Origin: Hermodice carunculata
Lineage: Eukaryota > Annelida > Polychaeta > Eunicida > Amphinomidae
Direction of reading: 5' to 3'
DNA: 64,000 bases
Assembly (NCBI GenBank): GCA_964020975.1
Contig: OZ026620.1
Span: forward strand, 79,218,079 to 79,282,078
Shown here: piece by piece, positions 51,190-61,839 of the stretch
How positions within the stretch are numbered: the stretch's first letter is position 1
How the letters are laid out: each line of letters begins with the position of its first letter
Translations under genes and position numbers: made by a program
The notes under the pieces: generated by a model
Seen by the model: only the letters and a program-made list of their open reading frames with translations
Databases searched by the model: none
What the model was told of the DNA's origin: nothing

Positions 51190-51960
51190 AAAGGGTGACT
51201 CCCAGATGCTTCCATTGATGAAGAATGGAAAATCATTCATCTAATAGTGTTTCCTCCATCATTTAAAGCAGAATTCTTCAAAACACCTCATGATTTGCCT
51301 AAGGCAAGCCACTTGGGAAGACTCAAGAAAGAGTATAACAAAACTTCGTTTGGCCCAGATTACATTTAGCAGGAGTTTAATATATTGCGTGGGACCATTT
51401 TCAAAAGCGGGAAATGGGTTTCTCCTTACTATCATGGATTCAGCCACTAGATATCCTGAAGCCTTACCACTAAAAAACATCAATGTTCCTACCAGTACTG
51501 ATGCTTCAATAAAAATTTTCACTATTGTAGGAATGTCGATAAATTACAAAGTGACTAAGGTTTAAATTCCATGTCTGTCGTGTCTCATTAGGTTCCCCAC
51601 CAGTTAGGCATTAAACAGGTTAAATCTTCAGCCTTCCACCCAGAAACACAAGGGACTCTAGAAAGGTACCATCAAGCACTGCAGAACATGATAAGAATCT
51701 ATTGTTTTGAAAGTGAAAAAGAATGAGACAAAGGTATACATATGTTATTATTTGATGCCAGAGATACCAAATGAGTCTCTGGGGTTCAGTTCATTTGAAC
51801 TGATATACGGACATACTGTGAGAGGTCTATTAAAGCTTATGAAAGAAAAAAGGTTGCTGGAGACACAAGATGAACCTATCTTAGAGTATGCGTCCAAATT
51901 CGAAGAAAAGTTAGAAAAAGCTTTTGAGGTGGCACCATCAAATCTGATTAACCCTTAAAG
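51190..51960 (+). mobile_element. Ty3/Gypsy fossil, integrase part
   Basis: Plus-strand remains of a Gypsy-type integrase. A zinc-binding-like segment is followed by the core blocks CVGPFSKAGNGFLLTIMDSA and TRYPEALPL (about 51,390-51,470). Then come a His-Pro-x-Thr-x-Gly block (about 51,640) and GFSSFELIYGHTVRG (51,780-51,826). It has several breaks and looks moderately old. It lies immediately right of segmental copy B. Confidence 0.85.
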
Positions 51961-51964
51961 GGTC

Positions 51965-52430
51965 AGGTTATTTTTTTGTACCAGTGAAAATAAAAGTAAC
52001 AATTTTCATTGAACACAGTGCAGTGGGAACACTTTTCTTTGCAGCATATCAAAAGTATATATCATTGTCATGGCTGGAATGCCAAGGTTCATTATGTGCA
52101 ATACATTGCTAATAGTCACGTGACTGGTTGCCACGGCACCCACCTTAATCACTAATAAATGGCAAAAAATCATTAAAAATCTGCTAAATAAGAGAACAAA
52201 GTATCTCCCCATTTTATGTGAAGCACCCTTTTCTCCACATATGCACGGTATTTGGATAACTAGCGAAATTTTATTTCAGTAAACATTGAAAATAAAACAT
52301 TGATCACATGACCTGTTTCCATAGCACCTGTTGGATATCACAGGAAATTCTGTTAGAATTGTTCAGATATCACTGACCATTGGCAAAACTGTTGAAAAAT
52401 AAATAAAAGTTCTTTTGAAATGATCGGTGT
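51965..52430. repeat. Diverged ~190-bp direct repeat
   Basis: A block tcacgtgactggttgccacg near 52,115 recurs, worn, as tcacatgacctgtttccata near 52,304, with similar AT-rich DNA following each. Non-coding. Confidence 0.4.
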
Positions 52431-52434
52431 AAGT

Positions 52435-55124
52435 GTGGCTTCCAAGAGCTAAGAATGTAAAGCCACCACTGCATCAGTTCTTTATGCCCCAGATTTTGAA
52501 AAGCCATTCAGGATTGCAGCACATGCAAGTGATGTGGCACTGGTGGTCTGTTAATACTTATTTATGGTAAACAACTTTATTAAAAAGGAACTTGATACCA
52601 ATCATGGTCGGTGTTTGATCAGTAAAGGTTCAAAGACAAACCTGTGCAGTTTCACTCCGGGAGTTTCTCAGTCTACTGAGTATGTTAAGTCTGCTCAGAA
52701 TCTCCGCATGAGAGGCAAAAAGATCTTGTACTTACTGTTAAAGTTGAGCAGCTCCGTCACTTATCTTTACCATACTAGTCCATAGACCAGAAGCGTCTGA
52801 CTTGAAAATAATAATTTGCATAGGCGGTTGGCAAAGCCAAATGCAAGCAGTGAAATTAAAGGCTAGGTCCTGGAATAAATAAATGTGTGATATGGTTGAT
52901 TTTTTTTTACTGTACAACAACAACATGTACCATACTTGCTTTTCCTCAGTTTATTGACAAAAAAATCCTTTTTGAACTTTTGAAGCTGTTGTGCTGAGCG
53001 TTGATCGTCATATCCCATCCAACATGATGATGCCCGGGACGATGCGACTGATTTATTCTAATTAATCAAATATTAAATAAACGGCTTACAAAACACCATG
53101 TGTATGCTTGTATATCTGCCAGTGGTTGACTTGGCTCAAGTCAAGTTGATCAACAAATCGTGAGCATGTGCGTGTCTGGAGTTCACCGATGTTACGCGAA
53201 AGTATTACTCTTGTTTCAAGAATTTAATCGTAGTATGATGGAAGTAATGCTGGATTTAAGACCTTTAATAATTTCAATGTAATTGAATATAAAATAAACG
53301 GCAACACAGCACCACGTGTATGTCTATGTTTTGCTACTGAAGACCACAGACCACTCCGGAGTTTGCCGAAGTTCCATGAAATAATTTGTAACTGAATGCA
53401 AATTACAAAGGGCGGATTCAAATGTGCCCTTGCAAGCGGGCTTGCGTGATACCAGAGGCGTATTTTATTTTTTTTAACGAAATTCTAACAATGAACTTAA
53501 CATAACTGGACATGCAGATTAAGGTCAAGATAGTAAGTAATGTATTCAAAATACTTTAGCTACCATTCAGTTGTTTTTGTGTAAAACAAAGGCCCAGTTG
53601 TAGACGGCACCACAGGCACAAGGTTTCAGACAGTTAAATTTCAATGCCAAAATAGAGAACCTGGCATGTTCCAAAATGCGATGCACTTCAAATCAATCCC
53701 GATTATTTGAAATAAAGTTTAAAACACAAGGGAATTACGATACCTGAATGAATGACAGTTACATCTTCGTCGTGTATGGTTTGTCACTGTTTGACACTTG
53801 AGAGTCTCCTCAAAAGCAGTAGTCTGTGGTGTGTTTTGTCAATTTTTCCGGGTCGGTGGTCGCTTTCTGCAGGTGGTCGATCAAGCCAGTTCATTTAACA
53901 TTAGAAAAATGTCCGTAATTATACATTTAATAAAGCATGTAACATTCAAAATATGTGTTTGTCTCATTTAAGGGGTAATGCATGATGAAGAAAGTGCAGG
54001 AGCTGAAAGAAAGAAACTTCAGTTGAACCTGGATGTATAAAGTTGGGTATGTTGTGCTTTAGCTGGGCATGTTGAGTTCATCTCCAACATGCCGGGTGGG
54101 CATGTTGATAAAAATGTTAAGTTCTAGCCCTGGTATCGATGTTTCGGAACACCCTGTCAGTCCTTTCTCCAAGAAATTTAACATCCATCATGGGAAATAT
54201 CCCATCGACAAAGAAGCACTTGCTTCATTTTTTAGCACTTCACCCTTTGAAGTATATGTTACCTCAGGTTTGTATCTAGTGCTGGTCTACTCTGATCATA
54301 ACCCCTTAAAGGGGAACAGCAGTGATAGTTTTTACCTTTTTTTGTAATTATTGTTCATTTGAGGTGTTCAATTGACAAATTTTCAACATTTTTCTAGAAC
54401 AGGTATTTAGGTAGAACTATTTTATATTTCTAGTAGGTGTTCTGATGTGTGAGGTCACCTAGGCTACCCTCCGTAAATTACACACAAACCTTGAGGGAGC
54501 ACCAAGTTGAGATACACAACATTACCAGGCACATCATAATGACTAGTGTATTTTGTTAATCACCTTCGTTGATCATATCAGTGTGGTATATTAGTTGACG
54601 CCTGCTTCTGTAATAGAATACACAACCACAGGAACTGTTAGCTTGTGTCTATTGATTTCTGTATTTTTCTTCTATTAATCCTCATTAAATGTGTAAATAT
54701 CTCAGTTTAGTAGATTTGATTATATCTATACAGACAGCTTCACCCATAGTAAAAGTGAAATATGTGTACTTGGTCAGGTTTTCATGTTTTTTCAGAGTTT
54801 CACTCAGCTGTCATTGCATTAGCTGTAGCATTTAGTCCAGGTGATATCACAACCCCTCATTTACATGTCTTGAAATCTTGATATCTGCTTATCCAGTTGG
54901 GAAAAAGTTTGTTTTTTCCGCTATGGGTCCACATTTATCATGTTAAACAACTAAAAACTTGTTATCTTCCCAGTACCCCTTTAAAATTTTTGGATAAGTT
55001 CAAAGACAAAAATCAGAGATTGAGATGGAGTTTGAATCTACAAGGATATAATCCGAAAATTGAGCATGTCCACGACAGGGACAATGTGGTTGCTGATGCA
55101 ATAAGTAGGGTGAAAATTGTATAG
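52435..55124 (+). mobile_element. Ty3/Gypsy fossil, RNase H parts separated by inserted DNA
   Basis: Three plus-strand pieces match Gypsy RNase H in order. The first, 52,480-52,560, has APDFEKPFRIAAHASDVAL. The second, 54,130-54,315, has HPVSPFSKKFNIHHGKYPID and VYSDHNPL. The third, 54,990-55,120, has RWSLNLQGYNPKIEHVHDRD and the ADAISRV ending. The DNA between them (52,560-54,120 and 54,320-54,960) is non-coding and probably inserted. It is badly broken. It may be part of the same element as the integrase at 51,190-51,960 or a second one; the order on the strand is the reverse of the usual RNase H then integrase. Confidence 0.75.
53063..53335. repeat. Diverged direct repeat inside the Gypsy remains
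   Basis: 53,063-53,135 and 53,265-53,335 both carry a run like attaaataaacgg followed by accacgtgtatg (accatgtgtatg in the first). Confidence 0.5.
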
Positions 55125-55596
55125 ATATTACTCACATGAATGTGTTCTGATTTTAAGCTTATTGGTAGTAATATTGTTTATGCACCATGTCCAAAGTTCA
55201 CTTGAAATGAAGAAAAATTTGTATTGAAATATGTCAGAGTCAGAGTCAGAGCAGTTTTATTTGACCAAAAGACAAAAGTAGCATAGTACAATGCAGCAAT
55301 GCAATAACGAGGTCAGGATGACCCCAGCTAAGGATGCATAGATCCGCTAACGCTGGGGCCACCTGTGGTGTGTTTAAACAAAATTTCAACATTGCAACTC
55401 CAGATAACTTCAAATAACCAAAAGACAATCGTTTACTGAAACAAGAATATAACAAAGTAAAATGAGAGTTAGTAAGGTATTATGTAACAAATAAACATGA
55501 GGGTAAGAAAACATGAATTACATAACATGTATACAATTATTTTTGAATGAAAGCAGTCAAACATATACAATGGTAGAAAATAATAAAATAATCTGA

Positions 55597-58500
55597 TCAT
55601 TGATTGCAGACATGGCAATCAGTAATGGTGCAAATGTCGGAATATTGAGAGATTAAATATGATTTAAGATACAGAGAAAAACCAGAGTATGAATGAGTGT
55701 TTATCTTGTCTTTTACAAAATTAGGTGTGTTATCAAGTACTGTGGGGATAAAGACTCGGATGCGTTTTTTAGTAAGATTGTGGGATGGGAATGGGTAGCG
55801 GGGAATATTACGATTGCGGGTAGGATAAGGGTGAGATACAGGTAGAGGTGAGAACATCTGGTTGAAATATCCAGGTAATTCATTTTTACGATATCGGTAA
55901 AAGAATTTAAGTGCCCTGGAATGCATCAAATCACCTAATTTGAGAATATTCAATTTTTTAAATAGGGGCTCAGTATGGGCATTGAAACTAGCGAAGCATA
56001 TTGTACATATGGCTTGTTTTTGAAGTTTGTTTATCCTATCACATCTATAACCCCAGGCGAGAATTGAGTAGTTGAGATGCGGGAGAAATAGAGAATTGTA
56101 GATCGTAAGGAGTGCTTTCAAGGGCAGAAAATTGCGAACTTTACTTAAGAGGCCGACAATTCTGGAGAGTTTAGTTGCGATTTTATTGTTATGATTCTTC
56201 AAACTTAAAGTTTCATCAATGAGTACCCCAAGAAAGTCAAAATGGCAAACTTTTTCAATGACTGTGTTGGCAATACGGAAAGTAAAATTTTGGACAATTT
56301 TGCGCTGCGGGAATCGGAATATCATGTATTCTGTTTTAGAAATATTCAAAGACAACCTGTTAGCAGACAACCATTTATACACTTTATCTAATTCCAAATT
56401 AACATTGGCACATATACGCTCTTCATTTGGAGATGTTGTTTGGTCAAAATAGCATAATGAACTTACTAAAGTAGTATCATCAGCGTAATAAATAGAATCA
56501 AATTTAGAATATGCTTTATGCATGTCATTTACATAAATGAGAAAGAGAAGGGGTCCGAGAATGGACCCCTGTGGAACTCCACAATTCGTTGGTAATAACG
56601 GTGAACGCGCGTCATTCAAACAAACATATTGAAATCTATTCTGCAGATAATTTTCAAACCAGTGCAAAGAAAGACCAGTAACACCATAGTAGTTTAATTT
56701 CCGAAGAAGGATGTTATGATCGAGAGTATCGAACGCCTTTGACAGGTCTAAGAAAATAGCAACGGGTAATTCCCCAGAGTCTAGGACTTTATGAATTCTA
56801 TCAACGAATTCAAGAGCAGCCGTTTCTGTTGAGTGTAATTTCCGAAAGCCATGCTGGCTTAAGTGGAGTAAAAAATGTGTAATAAAGTATGAATAAAGTT
56901 GGTTGTAAGCAACTTTCTCAAAGATTTTAGAGAAAGCTGGTAAAAGAGATATAGGCCTATAGTTATCAAGAGTTTGTTCATCATTCTTTTTATATACAGG
57001 CATCACTTTTGCAATTTTCAGTTTATCTGGAAAAATTCCAGTGTTGAATGATTGATTAATAATGCGAGTTAGAGGAAAAGCTAAAGGACCACTAACGTAT
57101 TTTAAGAGTTTTACAGAAATATCATCATGTCCCGTACTAGTTTTAGGTTTTAATTTGTTAATAGTTTTCTCAATATTGCTTGCAGTTACCGGGGAGAAAG
57201 AAAACCTATGCTCAATTTGGTCAGTCAGATAAATGGAAAAGTCGGTAATATTTCGTGTACTGGTTTTGGTTGCAAGCTTTGAACCAATGCTTGCAAAGAA
57301 GGAATTAAAACGTTCGGCAATTTCACATTTGCTTGTTACCTTTAAGTTGTTTATGATGAAGAAAGAAGGGAAATCTTTTTTATTTTTATTCATATGAAGA
57401 ACGGATCTTATTACGTCCCAAGTCTTTTTGGTGTCATTTTTAAAGTTTTCAAATTGACGGCAATAATATTCTTTCTTTAAGGAACGGATATTACGGTCAA
57501 GTATTTGATTATACACTCTTAAGTTATGTTTACGGGTATAATACAAAGGTGTATCAATCATAGTACATTTGAGTGATTTATATAAATTATCTCGAAATTT
57601 AAGAGATCTTAGTATACCATTTGTTATCCAGGGGGATCGCTTATGTTTGTATTTGTTAAACTTGACAGTTTTGACCGGAAGGTGTTTATTTTTAGCATGT
57701 ATGACAAATTTTGTAGTTTATTGTAATTTATGTTAGGATCAGCATGTGTTTCGGAATCTAAGACCATTGTGAAGTTAATACTACTGAGCTCCTGTACAAA
57801 ATTTTGTATAGACTGACTATCTTTGGTTTCGACTTGAATGTATTTTGGTGGATGTTGCAGATTTAGCTTTTGATCCAAACAGATAAAATAAGGTAAATGG
57901 TCTGACAGGTTCGATACAATAATACCAGATAAACTAGCCTTTTTCGAATGGGAAAGGTTGCAGAAAATATTGTCAATTAAAGTTGCCCGTCTCATTGAAA
58001 ACCGGGTTGGTAATGTAATATGTGGCCAAAAGGCATCATTCAGCATACAGTCCAGAAATTCAGAATATTTCTCCCTTAGGTTAATTCTTAACAAATCAAT
58101 GTTTAAATCTCCAAGAAAAAGCTTATCAGATCGTTCTTCTGCAAGTGAGGATAAGATTGGCGCAATGTTAATTAACAAAGTTCAAAATGTCCTCATTTTT
58201 GTCACGAGGTGGCCGGTAAATGTTACACAATGTTACTTTTTGCTGTAATCCGTTTCCAAAAACATCAATAAATTGACCTTCCCAACTGGCATTCGGAGAA
58301 TATATTTCTCGAGTCTTAAACTGAAAATCTTTGTTTAGATAGATAAGCAACCCGCTATGAGAGCCAGAAGAGGCTCCAAAAGCGATTGGTACATAATTAT
58401 CAAGCATATACAGACTGGTCGGGTACAGGGCCTTCAAGCCAGGTTTCCTGGATACAAATAGCGCTGAAGGCAAAATTACTGGTATATAATTCATTTACCA

Positions 58501-58741
58501 TTGCTTGAAGCTTGTCAAATTTGGAATTCAAACATTGAATATTAAGACTTAATACGGAGAAGTTCTGAGAAAATGAATGGACATATTCGGCAAGATCATT
58601 TACATTTACATAAGGGGAATCGGCAACAATCGAAATAGCATTATCAACGTCATCTGCATTTTGCAATAGATCATTCAGATTATTTTTAGTAACGCCACCG
58701 AAGTTACGTAACATATTTTCAACTAGATTATCCGTAGCCAT
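55597..58741 (-). pseudogene. LINE ORF2: endonuclease and reverse transcriptase, lightly damaged
   Basis: The APE endonuclease starts with FSVLSLNIQCLNSKFDKLQA and ICIQETWLE (58,630-58,430). It continues with SGLLIYL, a SWEGQF-like block, NIYRPPRD, GDLNIDLL and LIDNIFCN, and ends in the SDH motif at about 57,910. The RT is a single open frame at 57,561-55,597 with DNYRPISLLPAFSKIFEKV, HGFRKLHSTETA, FLDLSKAFDTLDH, CGVPQGSILGPLLFLIYVND and the catalytic YYADDTTLVSS (about 56,490), so RT residues are intact. The frame shifts three times in the endonuclease half, at about 58,405, 58,172 and 57,690. Total length is near 1045 residues, normal for the group. The ORF nicks target DNA and copies its own RNA at the nick; as it stands, no full protein can be made. 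Confidence 0.92.
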
Positions 58742-59909
58742 AGTATTGTTTCAGAAGGATAGATAGCTGTCTAATAACTATAACATCAAATGCTGCTGGC
58801 TGAAAATGGTTGCCATTCTCATAAACAAAAAATCCACAAGTACATCCATTGGTAGCAAGCATACAGATAGCATATGCGAGATAATTTAATACATATAATA
58901 TTGACCACAAAAAATATGGCAAAACGCATTACTCCATACCCTATGGCGCTGCCAGGCGTCGGTATCTCCCACGCGTATGCATCCACGGTTAAGAACCCGT
59001 GAAGTACGGACACTCCAATAGTATAGTATTGTATCAGATAGATAGATACATAGTCTATACAGACATAGTATAATGAAAAATGAAGATGGTTGCTATTTTC
59101 ACAAGCAAAAATAAAAAAATCCCCACGTAATAAACTTGCAGACGGCATCTGTGAAATAACACAATACACAATATATTGCCCACGAAAATCTAGCAAAAGA
59201 CAGTACATGTATAGCGCTGTCATGCGTCGGCATCCCCCGTGGATCCACGGCTAACAGCCCGCGATGCACGGGGAGTCCCTTGCGGCACACTATAATAGAA
59301 ACCTTGTCAGTGCATGAGTAGGTATGCAAGTATACGGAAACGTACCAAATGAGCTGTGCATTTAACGAAACGTTCAGTATAAAAATGTTATTACATCTAA
59401 ACAAAATCAACGTAGAATTATTTGTGCATTTAAGTATGCCATACTGCATACATTTTTACACATAACTTCAAAAACTTTGTGTCAATACAGTTCCATATTG
59501 TATCATACGGACATGTGAAAACGTGAGCAACTACAGGTATTTGAAAACAACAGGGATAGTGTATATCTAAATGTGATACGCCATAATATTTGTTCCAGGG
59601 AGGACTCAGGTACTCAGAATAATCATTAGTGAAATATTTACCCTCAGCTGAATTGTGAGTAAGTATTACAAAAAATATGAGCCAAACGCGTGACCCTCTC
59701 ACGCGTATGATTGTTGGAAAAGAAACCACTTGCAAAATGAAAATAAAATAGAGTGTTCTGGTGGTGAGCATAAGCTATAATGACGGGGTTTGAGAAAAGT
59801 TAATGGTAACTTTGATATAAAGTATAACACTACGTCAGCATGTGCTGGATTAAGTAGCCAACGATATAAATAAAAGATGTCCTTGTGTCGTGTTACAAAG
59901 AGTGATCAC
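58742..59909 (-). other. LINE inter-ORF spacer with diverged repeats
   Basis: A 1.17 kb spacer is unusually long for a LINE. Two units, about 58,830-59,010 and 59,105-59,280, are related: each has a segment like gcgtcggtatctccc (gcgtcggcatcccc) followed by atccacggttaagaaccc (atccacggctaacagccc). A third, weaker relative may lie near 59,680-59,720 with cacgcgtatga. Overlapping minus-strand frames of 113-134 residues rich in Tyr, Ile and Cys cross it but share no conserved domain. Confidence 0.6.
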
Positions 59910-60740
59910 TCAATAGGTAAAAGACATCGTAGTATCGTGATCCAAAAAGTTAATTGCCAGTTCTTTTCTTGATATACTTGGATACAGTGGGTCGCGTCCT
60001 GGGATGGATAGTTGCAGATATGGCCAGCTTTTCAAATATTTGATGGTCGATTTACCTTTGAGATCGGGTGGTAGGTTCCGTCGCTGATCTAGCAGATCTT
60101 TCTTCACAGGTCGAAGGACAGGGGGCAGGTCGGGGTTTATCCACATTTTGTCTGGATGGTTCTTCAAGTTCTTTGCGCCGGCAAGCCAACGATTACGTTG
60201 GTCTAGGTCAACAAAACAGATTATCACACTAGCATCCTTGCGTTGGCTGAGCCGATGGCAGGCACTAAATGAGGTAGACTCGGCATCCTCCACTCGTAAG
60301 TGATTCTTTGCTAAGTTTACACAAGCGAGTTTAGTGTCTTTCACATTTTCCCCCGCAGGCCCCTTCAAGCCATTTATCACCAAGGACCATTTTCGGTTGT
60401 GTACGTCCTTGTCTATGATTTAAAGGGTTAACTCGGAAGATACATCCTCAATGTTTTTAGCCACTGATGGGAGAAAGTTGTTGGAAATAGTATCCACTCT
60501 TTCGCTGATGTCCTGGGTACTTGTCTCCAGAGTTCTCAGTTGGTCTCGTATTGTTTTAAGTTGATCCTTGACCTCTGTCACTTTTGACTCCAGGCCCTTC
60601 ATCTCCTCTCTCACAACGGATCTGATAGCGTCCAGTAGGGATTGGTCTATGCCTGGATCCGAGTTTTTTCTTGCAGGTTTGCCGCGCCTTCCTTGGATTT
60701 TTTCCTCATCTGCCATAGTGCTATACAAGCTTGATTGCAC
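59910..60740 (-). pseudogene. LINE ORF1, RNA-binding type, one in-frame stop
   Basis: From MQSSLYSTMADEEKIQGRRG at 60,740, a basic N-terminus leads into a coiled coil (about residues 35-105, heptad-like ESKVTEVKDQLKTIRDQLRT). After a single in-frame TAA at 60,420-60,422 the same frame continues with KWSLVINGLKG, an RRM-like region (SVIICFVDLDQRNRWLAGAK) and a C-terminal domain ending near 59,910. This coiled-coil, RRM, CTD order is that of L1-type ORF1 proteins, which form trimers on LINE RNA. The total is about 276 codons. Some initiators upstream of MADEE are equally possible. Apart from the stop it looks whole. Confidence 0.8.
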
Positions 60741-61140
60741 CCCATGTGCAAGGTCCCTGTTGGGTTAAGCAGACATGCTTACAGGGTGTCATAAAGCGGA
60801 ATGCCGTGCAATTATGGCAATTGGCCCGTCCATTCTAGTAGCACAAAGGGTTGATTGTGGAGGTAACACAAAGCCGCCAAAGGGTTAGCCCACGATGTCG
60901 ACCCAATCTGTAGTGGTCCAAGCAGGTATAAACATGTCAATAGGGCTTTCCTGTAGAAAACCCCGGAGCACAGTCGTAGAAATGTTCTAATCGCTGCTGT
61001 GTCACCTCAGTCGTGAATTTGTGTAGAAAAATCCGAAGTTAAATGACCATATTTTGGCTGAATCAGGATCAATCGGAGCTGATTTAGAGGCCAGTTACCT
61101 GGAGCTGGCGCATGCGCATGCTATGCACAGAATTAATGTA
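60741..61140 (-). promoter_or_regulatory. LINE 5' region with NRF1-like palindrome
   Basis: GC-richer than its surroundings. ggcgcatgcgcatg at 61,107-61,120 matches the NRF1 site pattern and would sit at the start of the element, as expected for an internal promoter. A doubled acagaattaatgt follows at about 61,127-61,152. The 5' limit is not certain. Confidence 0.4.
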
Positions 61141-61464
61141 CAGAATTAATGTTTTAAGTGATCAAACAGGAGATTATTCCTATTTTGATTTGGAGGAGTT
61201 CGTATTGTAGACAGTAACACTGTTCCTCAGTTTGATGAGATTTGTACAAACAGTGCAACTTTTGTAATTAATGCTATGTGTCTGTTTATTTCAGTGAAAC
61301 AGTTGAGGATATGGTACAATTAATCTATGTAAATGTTATTGCCAATTTGTATATTAAAAGCATTATGTATTTCTTGTTAGAAACCATTTTGTATTGTAGG
61401 TTAAAATATCTAAAAACTTAACAATTTGTTAGAAAAATTATCCTTATCTGTTCATATTTTTTTT

Positions 61465-61835
61465 CAAAAAGGAAGGGTGTGTGTTATGGATGTGATGTTT
61501 GTTTTGATTTGGAGAGGTCACTGAACTCTTTGAGTGTGTGCAGATTCACTGAGTTGGCCTGCCCTGTTGGAGTGACTCTCATGATTTGGTAAACAATTAG
61601 AATAAGCTGGGATAGTGACCTACATTCATATGGGAAAGTCCACACAGGTCTTAGTGAATTGGGATGTGACTAAATGAAAAACTCTGGAATACTGGTGAGA
61701 TTTCTAAGCATAGATATATGAAGCAGCTCCTTCATAACTGAGAGATAGGAGAATTCTGAGATCTGACAGAAGCTGTGTAACTTCAAGTGAGTGGCACTGT
61801 GAGCTATTGCTATTGTCAAAGAGTCATACATCCCC
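61465..61835 (+). mobile_element. Possible Ty3/Gypsy polypurine tract and LTR start (fossil)
   Basis: A purine run aaaaaggaagggtgtgtg followed by ttatggatgtgatg resembles the end of Gypsy internal DNA and LTR start. It would belong to the element split by the LINE at 55.2-61.1 kb. No other LTR copy was found. Confidence 0.3.
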
Positions 61836-61839
61836 CACT

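Larger units (their letters stand above)
55233..61140 (-). mobile_element. Nearly complete two-ORF LINE (CR1/L2/Jockey group)
   Basis: The minus-strand order is a 5' region (about 61,140-60,741), ORF1 (60,740-59,910), a 1.17 kb spacer, ORF2 with endonuclease and RT (58,741-55,597), then a 3' region ending in AATAAA and a short (TCTGAC)n-type tail at about 55,233-55,255. Only about four coding defects are seen in 5.9 kb, so the insertion is young compared with its surroundings. A short microsatellite tail instead of poly-A fits the CR1/L2 group. It is inserted in Gypsy remains. No clear target site duplication was found, and the right end is approximate. Confidence 0.85.
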
